In this document: positions 1 through 6,361 of the stretch, one piece after another | How the letters are laid out: every line of letters starts with the position of its first letter | How positions within the stretch are numbered: the first letter of the stretch is position 1 | Position numbers and translations under genes: made by a program | Notes under the pieces: model-generated | Seen by the model: the letters and a program-made list of their open reading frames with translations, nothing else | What the model was told of the DNA's origin: nothing | The model's database searches: none | NCBI GenBank assembly: GCA_023436495.1 | Contig: JAEZIT010000138.1 | Location: 1-7,677 of the forward strand | Length of the DNA: 7,677 nucleotides | Source: Acidobacteriota bacterium | GTDB lineage: Bacteria; Acidobacteriota; Blastocatellia; Pyrinomonadales; Pyrinomonadaceae | Direction of reading: 5' to 3'

Positions 1-2
1 TC

Positions 3-809
3 TATTTCTGTTCGCGCGTGGCCAAAAGCGGCGATGAATCGCAGCCGTTCATCACATTTCCCGAAGGCAATGGGCGGTTTGTAAACCATTTTTCGAATGC
101 GATCGGCGACAAAATGGAAAGATCGCATGCCGTGGTTTCGATCGTGCCGCATGACAATAGCGTGGATGTCGTTTCTCTAAATGGGAATGAACTGCGCGGG
201 TTCAAATGTGAAAATGTGATATTTGCTTCGCCGATTTTCACTGCGCCGTATGTCATTCGCGGATTTCCCGACAATTCGCCGTTTAATGCCGGCGAATTCC
301 AGCACAACGCATGGTTCGTTGCGAATCTCTTTCTCAAAGACCGCCCCAAACCGCGGTTTAATCGCGATTTCCCGCTCGCCTGGGACAATGTTCTGTACGA
401 AAGCCCGTCGCTCGGTTATGTGAATGCGACGCACCAAAAGGGCATCGACTATGGGCCGACCGTCTGGACCTATTATTATCCGATGTGCCATGAAGAGAAC
501 GCTCGGACAAAGCTCTTCAATTACGAATGGCGCGACCTTGCGGATGTTTGCCTGGCCGACCTTGCGCGTGCGCACCCTGAAGTGTATGACCTGACGACGC
601 GAATAGATATAATGCGTTGGGGCCATGCGATGATAAGCCCGCGTCCCGGTTTTATCTGGAGCGGCATCCGTGAAAAGGCCATGCAGCCGTACAGGAATAT
701 ACATTTCGCTCACACCGATCTGAGCGGCGTCGCCCTGTTCGAGGAGGCGTTTTATCATGGCTTGCGCGCCGCCGAGGAAATAATTACGGCCGGGTCGAGA
801 AAACGTTGA
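3..809 (+). CDS. FAD-dependent oxidoreductase (amine oxidase / phytoene desaturase-like), C-terminal part, 5'-truncated by window
   Basis: The reading frame is already open at the window edge, with codons for Y-F-C-S-R before the GTG at 18. That GTG is therefore probably internal, and the N-terminal Rossmann FAD-binding motif lies outside the window. Numbering from GTG 18, a stretch near residues 54-75 (ENVIFASPIF...) resembles the conserved strand and loop of flavin amine oxidases that precedes the substrate region. Near the C-terminus, residues 231-256 (HTDLSGVALFEEAF...GLRAAEEI) match the family's final FAD-contacting segment, in which a helix rich in small residues packs on the flavin. 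Members oxidise C-N or C-C bonds of amines, carotenoids or porphyrinogens; the substrate here cannot be told. The gene stops six bases before a membrane-protein gene, so the two are probably co-transcribed and may act together. The superfamily call is fairly secure; anything finer is not. Confidence 0.75.
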   Translation, partial: YFCSRVAKSGDESQPFITFPEGNGRFVNHFSNAIGDKMERSHAVVSIVPHDNSVDVVSLNGNELRGFKCENVIFASPIFTAPYVIRGFPDNSPFNAGEFQHNAWFVANLFLKDRPKPRFNRDFPLAWDNVLYESPSLGYVNATHQKGIDYGPTVWTYYYPMCHEENARTKLFNYEWRDLADVCLADLARAHPEVYDLTTRIDIMRWGHAMISPRPGFIWSGIREKAMQPYRNIHFAHTDLSGVALFEEAFYHGLRAAEEIITAGSRKR

Positions 810-815
810 GAAAGA

Positions 816-1907
816 GTGGAAGTAGTCAACGACAATCTTGGGAATTACCGGCCGAAAGACCCGGCATCGCCCCGGCTCTCTGATTCAAATCTCTGGCTCT
901 TTTCGAGAAACGTCGACCTTGGTGCATTTTTAGGCAGCGCGGTTTTATCGCTTTTGCTCCTCGCTCTTGGCTGGCAGCTCGGCATTCTTAACGACGAATC
1001 CCCCGACTGGACGTGGGTCACAGCCGTTCTCCTGATCGACGTAGCGCATGTCTGGTCGACCAGCTTTCGGGTTTATTTCGACGTCGAAGAATTCAAGCGC
1101 CGAAAATGGCTTTACGTACTCGTGCCGCTTTTCGGTTACGCCGTCGGCGTCGCGCTTTATTCCGAAGGCGCGCTGACCTTCTGGCGTGCGCTTGCGATCG
1201 CGGCGGTCTTTCATTTTGTCAGACAGCAATACGGCTGGGTCGCGCTGTACCGGCGAAAGCTGAATGAGACCGCGCGATGGACGTGGTGGATCGATGCGGC
1301 GGCGGTATATCTCGCAACTATATATCCGCTTGCGTTCTGGATGACCAGCCTGCCGCGAAACTTCAACTGGTTCGTGGAGAACGACTTCTTCCTGTTGCCG
1401 GATTTTGTCGACGACGTCCTCTTTCCGGTTTATGCCATTGCCCTATCTGCCTATTTTGCGAAGTCGGCCTATCTCTATTTCAGCGACGGCTTTCTTAATC
1501 CGGGCAAGGACATCGTCGTTGCGACGACCGCCGTCTGCTGGTACGTCGGCATCGTCGCATTCAATTCGGATTATGCATTCACGGTCACGAACGTGATCAT
1601 CCACGGCGTGCCTTATTTTGCACTGATATATTTCTACGCGCGGTCGCGCCGCGAATCTGCGGGCCGCGTTTACCGCACGCTCTCGCAGAACTGGCTGATA
1701 TTTCTGGCGACGCTGTGGGCGCTTGCTTACGTCGAAGAGCTTTTCTGGAGCCGCGGCGTCTGGCACGAACGCAACTGGCTGTTCGGCGGCAATTGGGACT
1801 GGAACGAATGGGCAGTTTATCTCGTGCCTCTGCTCGCGGTACCGCAACTGACGCATTACATACTCGACGGCTTCATCTGGCGCCGCGGGAATAGGAGAAT
1901 TTTCTAA
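816..1907 (+). CDS. Polytopic membrane protein of unknown function, histidine-bearing transmembrane helices
   Basis: I do not recognise a named family. The 363-residue product has a hydrophilic N-terminus of about 35 residues and then roughly eight to ten hydrophobic segments (near 36-57, 67-82, 98-115, 119-137, 158-178, 199-220, 232-250, 256-274, 291-308 and 332-350). Conserved-looking polar motifs lie in or at the membrane: H78 (DVAHVWSTSFR), H133 (FHFVRQQYGW), H263 (IIHGVPY) and H347 (THYILDGFIWR). Several in-membrane histidines suggest metal or heme binding, or an integral-membrane oxidoreductase, but this is inference. The start is GTG 816, preceded by a purine-rich GAGAAAGA that directly abuts it. 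The next in-frame initiator lies inside the first membrane segment, so GTG 816 is the best choice. The gene follows the oxidoreductase by six bases, which suggests an operon. Its TAA stop shares its last base with the first base of the inverted-repeat element. Confidence 0.85.
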   Translation: MEVVNDNLGNYRPKDPASPRLSDSNLWLFSRNVDLGAFLGSAVLSLLLLALGWQLGILNDESPDWTWVTAVLLIDVAHVWSTSFRVYFDVEEFKRRKWLYVLVPLFGYAVGVALYSEGALTFWRALAIAAVFHFVRQQYGWVALYRRKLNETARWTWWIDAAAVYLATIYPLAFWMTSLPRNFNWFVENDFFLLPDFVDDVLFPVYAIALSAYFAKSAYLYFSDGFLNPGKDIVVATTAVCWYVGIVAFNSDYAFTVTNVIIHGVPYFALIYFYARSRRESAGRVYRTLSQNWLIFLATLWALAYVEELFWSRGVWHERNWLFGGNWDWNEWAVYLVPLLAVPQLTHYILDGFIWRRGNRRIF

Positions 1908-1938
1908 CAGGGATGGATAGGATAGAAAGGATAATGCA

Positions 1939-1963
1939 AAAGAACGGTTTAGAGCAGTTCTTT
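1939..1963. other. Small hairpin within the element
   Basis: AAAGAAC (1939-1945) is the exact reverse complement of GTTCTTT (1957-1963), giving a 7-bp stem with an 11-base loop. It is AT-rich and has no following T-run, so it is a poor intrinsic terminator. It may be a chance feature or the apex of a larger fold of the inverted-repeat element. Confidence 0.35.
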
Positions 1964-1964
1964 G

Positions 1965-1991
1965 TATCCACTTCATCTCCTTCATCCCTGT
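1965..1991. repeat. Third, diverged copy of the repeat arm inside the element
   Basis: This segment ends TTCATCCCTGT and begins TATCC, in the same orientation as the right arm. Compared without gaps, its reverse complement matches the left arm (1907-1933) at about 19 of 27 positions. The first nine bases (ACAGGGATG) are identical and most differences are purine-purine changes. It shows that the arm is a recurring sequence family with a fixed ACAGGGATG end and a degenerate purine-rich body. The pair 1907-1933 / 1965-1991 would be a smaller, imperfect 85-bp inverted unit nested in the larger one. Confidence 0.7.
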
Positions 1992-2103
1992 AAATACCTA
2001 ATTACAGAATTATCTTTGATAGGGAGGAAGTCGATAAAAAAGTTAACGCATTCTTATCCTTTCTATCCTATCCATCCCTGTCAATAATTCTTCCGTATAT
2101 GTT

Positions 2104-2733
2104 ATGTTTTCTGACATGAGGATCTACGAGAACCGGGTTAGGCCATTGCTTCTGTACGCACTTGTCGGCGGCTTGATGTTTATCACGGCTTGCAGGGCGA
2201 CGGGCGGCGATGGCAAGGTCGAGATCTTCGGACCGGTAGACGAGACCGCTGCCGCCGGCGAGTTGGTCGTACAGGCGAACGAAGACCTAAAGAAGATCAA
2301 AGTCCTTTACGAAAACAACGAGGGCAAGCGTGAAGAGCTGAAGAAAGCGATGGAATCGAACGACGCCGAAACCGTCAAAAAGATCTCGAACGACGTCGTC
2401 TATCTCATAAACGACGGGGCGTCGTTCGGCGAGAATGCCGTCAAGAAGATCCAGCAGGCGCAGGAAATGCAGATAAACGAAGACTATCGCGAATATCTGC
2501 GGTTAAAGGAAGAAAGCCTGAAACGCGAAATGGAAGCGTTTGAAAATTACCGAAAGGCGGCGCAAGCGCTTCGCGATAATTACGATCCCAAAAACAGTCA
2601 GCTGCGCGAAAAAGTGAAAGAAGAATTTAAACAAAGAAGCGAGAATTATCGAAAGATAATGGAAGAGGCGAGGGATTACAGCAATCGTGCGAACGAATTA
2701 AGAAAGGAAACACTAAAGAAGCAGCAGGGATAG
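2104..2733 (+). CDS. Small helical lipoprotein of unknown function
   Basis: No family is recognised. The 209-residue product begins with a lipoprotein signal: arginines at 6, 11 and 13, a hydrophobic stretch at about 14-27, and a lipobox I-T-A-C with the lipidated cysteine at residue 30. Residue +2 is Arg, not the Asp linked to inner-membrane retention in E. coli, so outer-membrane placement is possible. From about residue 46 to the end the chain is almost entirely charged and predicted helical (K/E/R/Q-rich, with heptad-like stretches near 125-205), consistent with a coiled coil or helical hairpin in the periplasm. ATG 2104 and in-frame ATG 2116 are both possible starts. Neither has a clear Shine-Dalgarno sequence, and the shorter form would still carry a complete signal peptide. 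The gene lies 22 bases after the inverted-repeat element, which may have displaced or supplied its promoter. Confidence 0.82.
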   Translation: MFSDMRIYENRVRPLLLYALVGGLMFITACRATGGDGKVEIFGPVDETAAAGELVVQANEDLKKIKVLYENNEGKREELKKAMESNDAETVKKISNDVVYLINDGASFGENAVKKIQQAQEMQINEDYREYLRLKEESLKREMEAFENYRKAAQALRDNYDPKNSQLREKVKEEFKQRSENYRKIMEEARDYSNRANELRKETLKKQQG

Positions 2734-2740
2734 GAAACGG

Positions 2741-2786
2741 CAAAAAGGAACGGCAGGCACGAGCACTCGAAAGCTCCTGCCTGCCG
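2741..2786 (-). terminator. Strong intrinsic terminator between convergent genes
   Basis: CGGCAGGCA (2751-2759) pairs perfectly with TGCCTGCCG (2778-2786). After one C-C mismatch, GAGC (2761-2764) pairs with GCTC (2773-2776) around an 8-base loop. Read on the minus strand, the stem is followed by TTCCTTTTTG (2750-2741), the expected U-rich tail, so it should end the PDZ-protein transcript. On the plus strand the tail is T-poor, but the stem may still slow readthrough from the lipoprotein gene. Confidence 0.85.
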
Positions 2787-2803
2787 ATTCGCGTGTGTCT
2801 CTA

Positions 2804-3799
2804 TTAAAGTACGCGCGGGCTTGTCATAATTCGCACACCCGGTGCGACGACGGCCGGTGAGATAGGAAGAGCCGGCCTTACCATACGGAACGATTCCGGT
2901 GCTCCGTCCATTCGATCGAGCATCGGGCCAATGTCGCGGTTGACCGTTTCGGGCGTCACGCTTATCGTCTGACGATTCCGGTCACGAACGATCGTCAGCG
3001 TTACATTGCCTTCTTTCTTGTCATTCACGGCGCGTATCAGATCGAGATCTCCGGATACCGCTTTGCCGTCCACCTCGACGATCACGTCTCCGGCCTTCAG
3101 TCCCGCCTTGAAAGCCGGCGAATTTTCACGAACGTTATTGATCAAAAGGCCTTTCCCGTCCGTCACACCGAAATGCTCGCCGAGCTGTTTGGTCATCGGC
3201 GAAACGCTTATGCCTATTTGCCGGTTGCCGAATCCTCGCCACACGAAAACATCGCCTGGAGCGTCCGGTGCATTCGGAACACGCGGTGCGGAGCCGATCG
3301 GCGGCACGCCCGGCATATCCGGGAAGTCAAACGTCCCCTGCGGGACGCGAATGCGGAAATTGCCGTCCTCAAATTTCGGAGCGGGCCGCTTTCCGACAGT
3401 AACCGTGAACTCGCGTTCGCTGCCGCCGCGCAGGACCTTGATCCTCGCCTGGTGGTCGGGCGCGACCTCGCCGATCAGCCGCGTGAGCTTACGGACGCTG
3501 GTGATCGCTTCGCCGTTAAATTCCACCACGACGTCGCCGTTCTGCAGGCCTGCCGCCGCCGCCGGAGATCCTTCGACCACTTTCTCAACCGCCGCGCCGC
3601 GAACGTAGCGAAGTCCGTATTTAGCAAAGTTCTCCTTTGTTACGTCCACGGTCTGAATACCAAGATAGCCGCCATCACTGTCAAAGAACATCGAAAATGC
3701 CCTCGTCTCCGGTGCGGCCGGCGGGACCGGTGTTTGAGCATAAGCTGCTGCCGCAGTGGAAGATGAAAGCAAAATAAAAGCAAATAATTTGCGATACAT
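2804..3799 (-). CDS. Secreted tandem PDZ-domain protein without a protease domain
   Basis: This 331-residue protein has a Sec signal peptide: Arg-Lys at 3-4, a hydrophobic core at 5-19, and a likely cleavage after A-Y-A at residue 21. PDZ domain 1 spans about 44-137, with carboxylate-binding loop GYLGI at 44-48 and the SPAAAAGLQNGDVVVEFNG core at 78-96. PDZ domain 2 spans about 193-283, with QIGI at 194-197 and NSPAFKAGLKAGDVIVEVDG at 226-245. A proline-rich linker (about 138-190) joins them and a 48-residue tail follows. The arrangement resembles the C-terminal half of HtrA/DegQ proteases, but there is no trypsin-like domain and no catalytic His-Asp-Ser. It probably binds exposed C-termini or scaffolds partners in the periplasm. 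The start is well supported by GGAGGT four bases upstream of ATG. The gene has its own leader downstream of the aminotransferase gene and ends in a strong terminator. Confidence 0.92.
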   Translation of the reverse strand: MYRKLFAFILLSSSTAAAAYAQTPVPPAAPETRAFSMFFDSDGGYLGIQTVDVTKENFAKYGLRYVRGAAVEKVVEGSPAAAAGLQNGDVVVEFNGEAITSVRKLTRLIGEVAPDHQARIKVLRGGSEREFTVTVGKRPAPKFEDGNFRIRVPQGTFDFPDMPGVPPIGSAPRVPNAPDAPGDVFVWRGFGNRQIGISVSPMTKQLGEHFGVTDGKGLLINNVRENSPAFKAGLKAGDVIVEVDGKAVSGDLDLIRAVNDKKEGNVTLTIVRDRNRQTISVTPETVNRDIGPMLDRMDGAPESFRMVRPALPISPAVVAPGVRIMTSPRVL

Positions 3800-3803
3800 A
3801 AAT

Positions 3804-3809
3804 ACCTCC
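3804..3809 (-). promoter_or_regulatory. Shine-Dalgarno site of the PDZ-protein gene
   Basis: On the minus strand GGAGGT precedes the ATG with a 4-base spacer (CGGAGGTATTTATG). It is the strongest ribosome-binding site in the window, fixes this start, and predicts good translation compared with its neighbours. Confidence 0.85.
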
Positions 3810-3838
3810 GATTTGCGTTATGAATAAAATTGGGTTCC

Positions 3839-3855
3839 GGAGCCTTTTACGCTCC
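3839..3855 (-). other. Short GGAGC/GCTCC hairpin in the leader upstream of the PDZ gene
   Basis: GGAGC (3839-3843) pairs with GCTCC (3851-3855) around a 7-base loop. It lies in the 104-bp gap between the aminotransferase stop and the PDZ-gene start. On the minus strand the stem is followed about nine bases later by TTTTATT, so it could be a weak terminator for the aminotransferase transcript or a leader hairpin. I cannot place a convincing promoter in this gap. Confidence 0.3.
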
Positions 3856-3903
3856 TAATATGCAATTTGTTGCGGAGCGAGCGGGATTTGGTTGCTTTTT
3901 CGA

Positions 3904-5106
3904 CTATTTTGCGAGCTTTATCAGCCGTTCGGCGGCCGCTTCCAGCGTTTCGTCCTTCTTACAGAAACAGAAGCGGACCATTTGCGACCCCAGCGCAGAG
4001 TCGTGATAAAACGACGAGCCGGGAACGACGGCCACTCCGATCTCGCGAATAAGATGCTTGGTAAATTCGATATCATTCGCGAAACCGAAATTCGAAATGT
4101 CGGCCATTACGTAGTACGCGCCTTCCGGATGATCGCAATTAAAACCGGCATCTTTCAGCACCGGCACGATCATATCGCGTTTGCGCAGGTATTCGCGCTG
4201 CAGCTCATCGTAATAGCTCGGCGGCAGGCTCATGGCATATGTTCCGGCGTGCTGGAGCGGATTCGCGGCCCCAACTGTAAGGAAATCATGGACTTTGCGG
4301 ATCGCCGATGTAATGTCCGGCGGAGCGATACAGTATCCGACGCGCCATCCCGTCACCGAATATGTTTTAGATAGTGAATTAACGACCACCGTGCGATCGC
4401 GCATGCCGCTGATATTTGCCATGCACGTGTGCGAAAGCGGGTCCGCATCCGCCGCCCGTCCGAAGATTATGTGTTCATAGATCTCGTCCGTAAAGCAAAG
4501 CGCGTTGAATTCCTGGCACAGATCGGCAATGAACTCCAGTTCTTCTTTTGAGAATACTTTACCCGTCGGGTTGTTCGGATTGCAGATGATGATGGCTTTG
4601 GTTCGGCTATTAAAAGCCGCGCGAAGTTCGTCGCGGTCAAATATAAATCCGTTATCGGTTCGATATAGCGGGACATGCCGCGGCACGGCATCGGACAATA
4701 TCGCATCCGGTGCGTAGTTTTCGTAGAACGGTTCGAAAACGATCACTTCTTCGCCGGGATCGACCGTCGCCATCATCGCCGCGATCATTCCCTCGGTCGA
4801 GCCGCAAGTCACCGTTATTTCGGTCTCCGGATCGAGGTCTAGCCCCAAAAACCACATCGACTTCTTGGCGATCGCATCGCGGAAACTCTTTACGCCCCAC
4901 GTGATTGCGTACTGGTTATGATCGTCGGCGATCGCCTCCATCGCCTTTTGTTTAATATCCTCAGGCGCCGCAAAGTCCGGAAAACCCTGCCCAAGGTTTA
5001 CCGCGCCGTATTTCAAGGCCTCGCGTGTCATTTCGCGAATGACCGATTCGGTAAAACTCGCGGCTTTCCGGGAAATGCGATTTTTTGAGATCCGGCTTTC
5101 CATCAT
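3904..5106 (-). CDS. PLP-dependent aminotransferase, class I/II (fold type I)
   Basis: This cytosolic enzyme of 400 residues, the usual length, moves an amino group between an amino acid and a 2-oxo acid. Visible landmarks are NLGQGFPDF at 37-45 (substrate-binding N-terminus), the PLP contacts N-P-N-N-P at 176-180 with N179, D207 and Y210 in TDEIY (pyridine nitrogen and O3'), and the Schiff-base lysine K247 in S-L-S-K. R255 in GWRVGY fits the phosphate contact, and R378 in VRFCF the substrate carboxylate. The GQGFPDF opening and overall pattern are typical of the subgroup holding methionine aminotransferase (YbdL-like) and kynurenine/glutamine transaminases; aspartate/prephenate transaminases are alternatives. 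The start has two consecutive ATG codons (5106 and 5103) and no clear Shine-Dalgarno sequence. It lies 30 bases after galE on the same strand with no terminator between, so co-transcription is likely. Confidence 0.93.
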   Translation of the reverse strand: MMESRISKNRISRKAASFTESVIREMTREALKYGAVNLGQGFPDFAAPEDIKQKAMEAIADDHNQYAITWGVKSFRDAIAKKSMWFLGLDLDPETEITVTCGSTEGMIAAMMATVDPGEEVIVFEPFYENYAPDAILSDAVPRHVPLYRTDNGFIFDRDELRAAFNSRTKAIIICNPNNPTGKVFSKEELEFIADLCQEFNALCFTDEIYEHIIFGRAADADPLSHTCMANISGMRDRTVVVNSLSKTYSVTGWRVGYCIAPPDITSAIRKVHDFLTVGAANPLQHAGTYAMSLPPSYYDELQREYLRKRDMIVPVLKDAGFNCDHPEGAYYVMADISNFGFANDIEFTKHLIREIGVAVVPGSSFYHDSALGSQMVRFCFCKKDETLEAAAERLIKLAK

Positions 5107-5136
5107 AATTAAGATCAGGCTGATTTTAGCACGGAA

Positions 5137-6117
5137 TTACTCATACCCGTTGGGGTGATCCCGGTGCCAGTTCCACGCGCTTTCGACGATTTTTTCGAGT
5201 TCCGGCGATTGCGGATTCCACCCGAGCACCTCGCGAGCTTTCTTAGCGTCGGCTACGAGCTCTGCCGGGTCGCCCGCTCGTCGCGGCGCGTCGACCGCCT
5301 CTATCGGTTTTCCGGTAACTCTTCGCGCTGTGTCGATGACCTCTTTAACAGAATATCCGTTACCATTGCCGAGGTTTATAAACTCCGACCTGCCTCCTTT
5401 CCGCAGGTGTTCGAGCGCAAGCAAGTGCGCCTGGCTTAGATCCGAGATATGGATGTAATCGCGCACCGCCGTCCCGTCCGGCGTTGGATAATCGTTGCCG
5501 AAGATAGACACATGCGGGATCTTGCCCATCGCGGCATACAGGACCAGCGGGATCAGATGTGTTTCGGGCTGATGGTCCTCGCCGCAGCGTTGCGTCGCGC
5601 CGCTGGCGTTAAAATAACGAAGCGCAACATATTTCAAACCGTACGCCTTATCGCACGCCTCAAGGGCCCGTTCGACCATGAATTTCGACCATCCGTACGG
5701 GTTAACCGGCCATTGCGGATGCTTCTCGTCAATCGGCACGTACTGCGGATCGCCGTAAGTTGCACACGTTGATGAAAATATAAAATTCTTGACGTTACCT
5801 TTGATCAGCAACCCGAGCAGCGCCAGCGTTTCCGTAAAATTGTTCTCGAAGTATTTCTGCGGATCTTCGACGGATTCACCCACGTATGCATACGCCGAAA
5901 AATGCATGCACGCTTCGATGGTATGTGCGTCCAGAATATCGCCGATAAATTTCTTATCCCCGATATTCCCTTCATAAAAATGTACACCGTCCGCAACTGC
6001 TTCACGATGGCCGTAAACCAAATTGTCCACGACGACGACTTCCTCGCCTTTGTTCTTAAGATCCTCGACCGCTACGCTCCCGATATATCCGGCGCCGCCC
6101 GTTACTAAAATTGCCAT
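5137..6117 (-). CDS. galE: UDP-glucose 4-epimerase
   Basis: GalE interconverts UDP-glucose and UDP-galactose using tightly bound NAD, linking the Leloir pathway with supply of galactose for surface polysaccharides. The 326-residue protein is an extended short-chain dehydrogenase. It has the nucleotide-binding loop T-G-G-A-G-Y-I-G at 6-13, D31 for the NAD ribose, F-S-S-T at 114-117 with T117 at the usual catalytic Ser/Thr position, and the Y141-x-x-x-K145 pair in YGWSKFMVE. RYFNASGA at 167-174 and GTAVRDYIH at 215-223 are diagnostic of GalE. In the C-terminal GDPAELVAD segment, L287 falls where E. coli GalE has the bulky Tyr299 that excludes N-acetyl sugars, so wider specificity is possible. 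Only a weak AGGT abuts the ATG. It is probably the first gene of a unit with the downstream aminotransferase. Confidence 0.95.
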   Translation of the reverse strand: MAILVTGGAGYIGSVAVEDLKNKGEEVVVVDNLVYGHREAVADGVHFYEGNIGDKKFIGDILDAHTIEACMHFSAYAYVGESVEDPQKYFENNFTETLALLGLLIKGNVKNFIFSSTCATYGDPQYVPIDEKHPQWPVNPYGWSKFMVERALEACDKAYGLKYVALRYFNASGATQRCGEDHQPETHLIPLVLYAAMGKIPHVSIFGNDYPTPDGTAVRDYIHISDLSQAHLLALEHLRKGGRSEFINLGNGNGYSVKEVIDTARRVTGKPIEAVDAPRRAGDPAELVADAKKAREVLGWNPQSPELEKIVESAWNWHRDHPNGYE

Positions 6118-6329
6118 ACCTATAATCTATTCGCTGAGGTTCGAAATTCAAAGCTAATTCTCTTATGTATCAACACCGTACGGATCCACTCCGGGATTCC
6201 AGATCAAAAACGCGCTGTTTTAATAGGACTTTCGTAATTCCTGCATTTGTTCGCTTTAGCAGTCTCTTATCCGAGAGGTATGCCAATTGCTTATATTAAT
6301 GATTCCGTTTGGTAATAGAACGTACAGAT

Positions 6330-6356
6330 ACAGTGTTGCCCTATCCGACAAACTGT
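6330..6356 (+). promoter_or_regulatory. Imperfect dyad just upstream of the receiver-like gene
   Basis: ACAGT (6330-6334) plus TTG (6336-6338) pairs with CAA (6349-6351) plus ACTGT (6352-6356). The result is an 8-bp stem with one bulged G and a 10-base loop. It sits about 15 bases before the start codon and overlaps a second small palindrome, CTGTAATACAG (6353-6363), that runs into the ribosome-binding site. It could be an operator or a leader structure that controls ribosome access. The pairing is visible; any function is inferred, and arms this short may arise by chance. Confidence 0.35.
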
Positions 6357-6361
6357 AATAC

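Larger units (their letters stand above)
1907..2081. repeat. 175-bp element bounded by perfect 28-bp inverted repeats (MITE- or BIME-like)
   Basis: The left arm at 1907-1934 begins ACAGGGATGGATAGGATAGA. It is the exact reverse complement of 2054-2081, which ends CTATCCTATCCATCCCTGT. The match is 28 of 28 with a 119-bp spacer. One strand of each arm is almost all purines plus T. Outside the arms, AGAATT at 1896-1901 is mirrored by AATTCT at 2086-2091, so the dyad may extend weakly outwards. There is no convincing ORF inside, no transposase, and no clear direct target duplication. The element fills nearly the whole 196-bp gap between the membrane-protein gene and the lipoprotein gene. In RNA it could fold into a long stem. 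The repeat is plain to see; mobility or regulatory function is inferred. Confidence 0.92.

Noticed and set aside
177..758. Minus-strand open frame of 193 codons within the oxidoreductase gene
   Set aside because: The plus-strand product carries recognisable flavoprotein motifs over the same stretch; the antisense product shows no domain or signal.
18..809. GTG at 18 as a true start giving a complete 263-residue protein
   Set aside because: The frame is open to the window edge, and the product lacks the N-terminal FAD-binding motif that the family needs, so the gene is cut by the window.
1939..1963. Intrinsic terminator for the membrane-protein gene
   Set aside because: The stem is only 7 bp and AT-rich, and it is followed by G-T-A-T rather than a T-run.
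1443..1985. Minus-strand open frame of 180 codons running through the inverted-repeat element
   Set aside because: It lies antisense to the clearly membrane-type plus-strand gene, has no ribosome-binding site, and its product looks like an arginine/valine-rich antisense translation with no domain.
1907..2081. CRISPR array from three similar repeat units
   Set aside because: The units are in opposite orientations, unevenly spaced and diverged; there are no regular spacers and no cas genes.
3006..3766. Two plus-strand open frames (3006-3608 and 3173-3766) opposite the PDZ protein
   Set aside because: They are Ser/Pro/Arg- or Arg-rich shadows of a strongly supported minus-strand gene with a signal peptide, two PDZ domains and an excellent ribosome-binding site.
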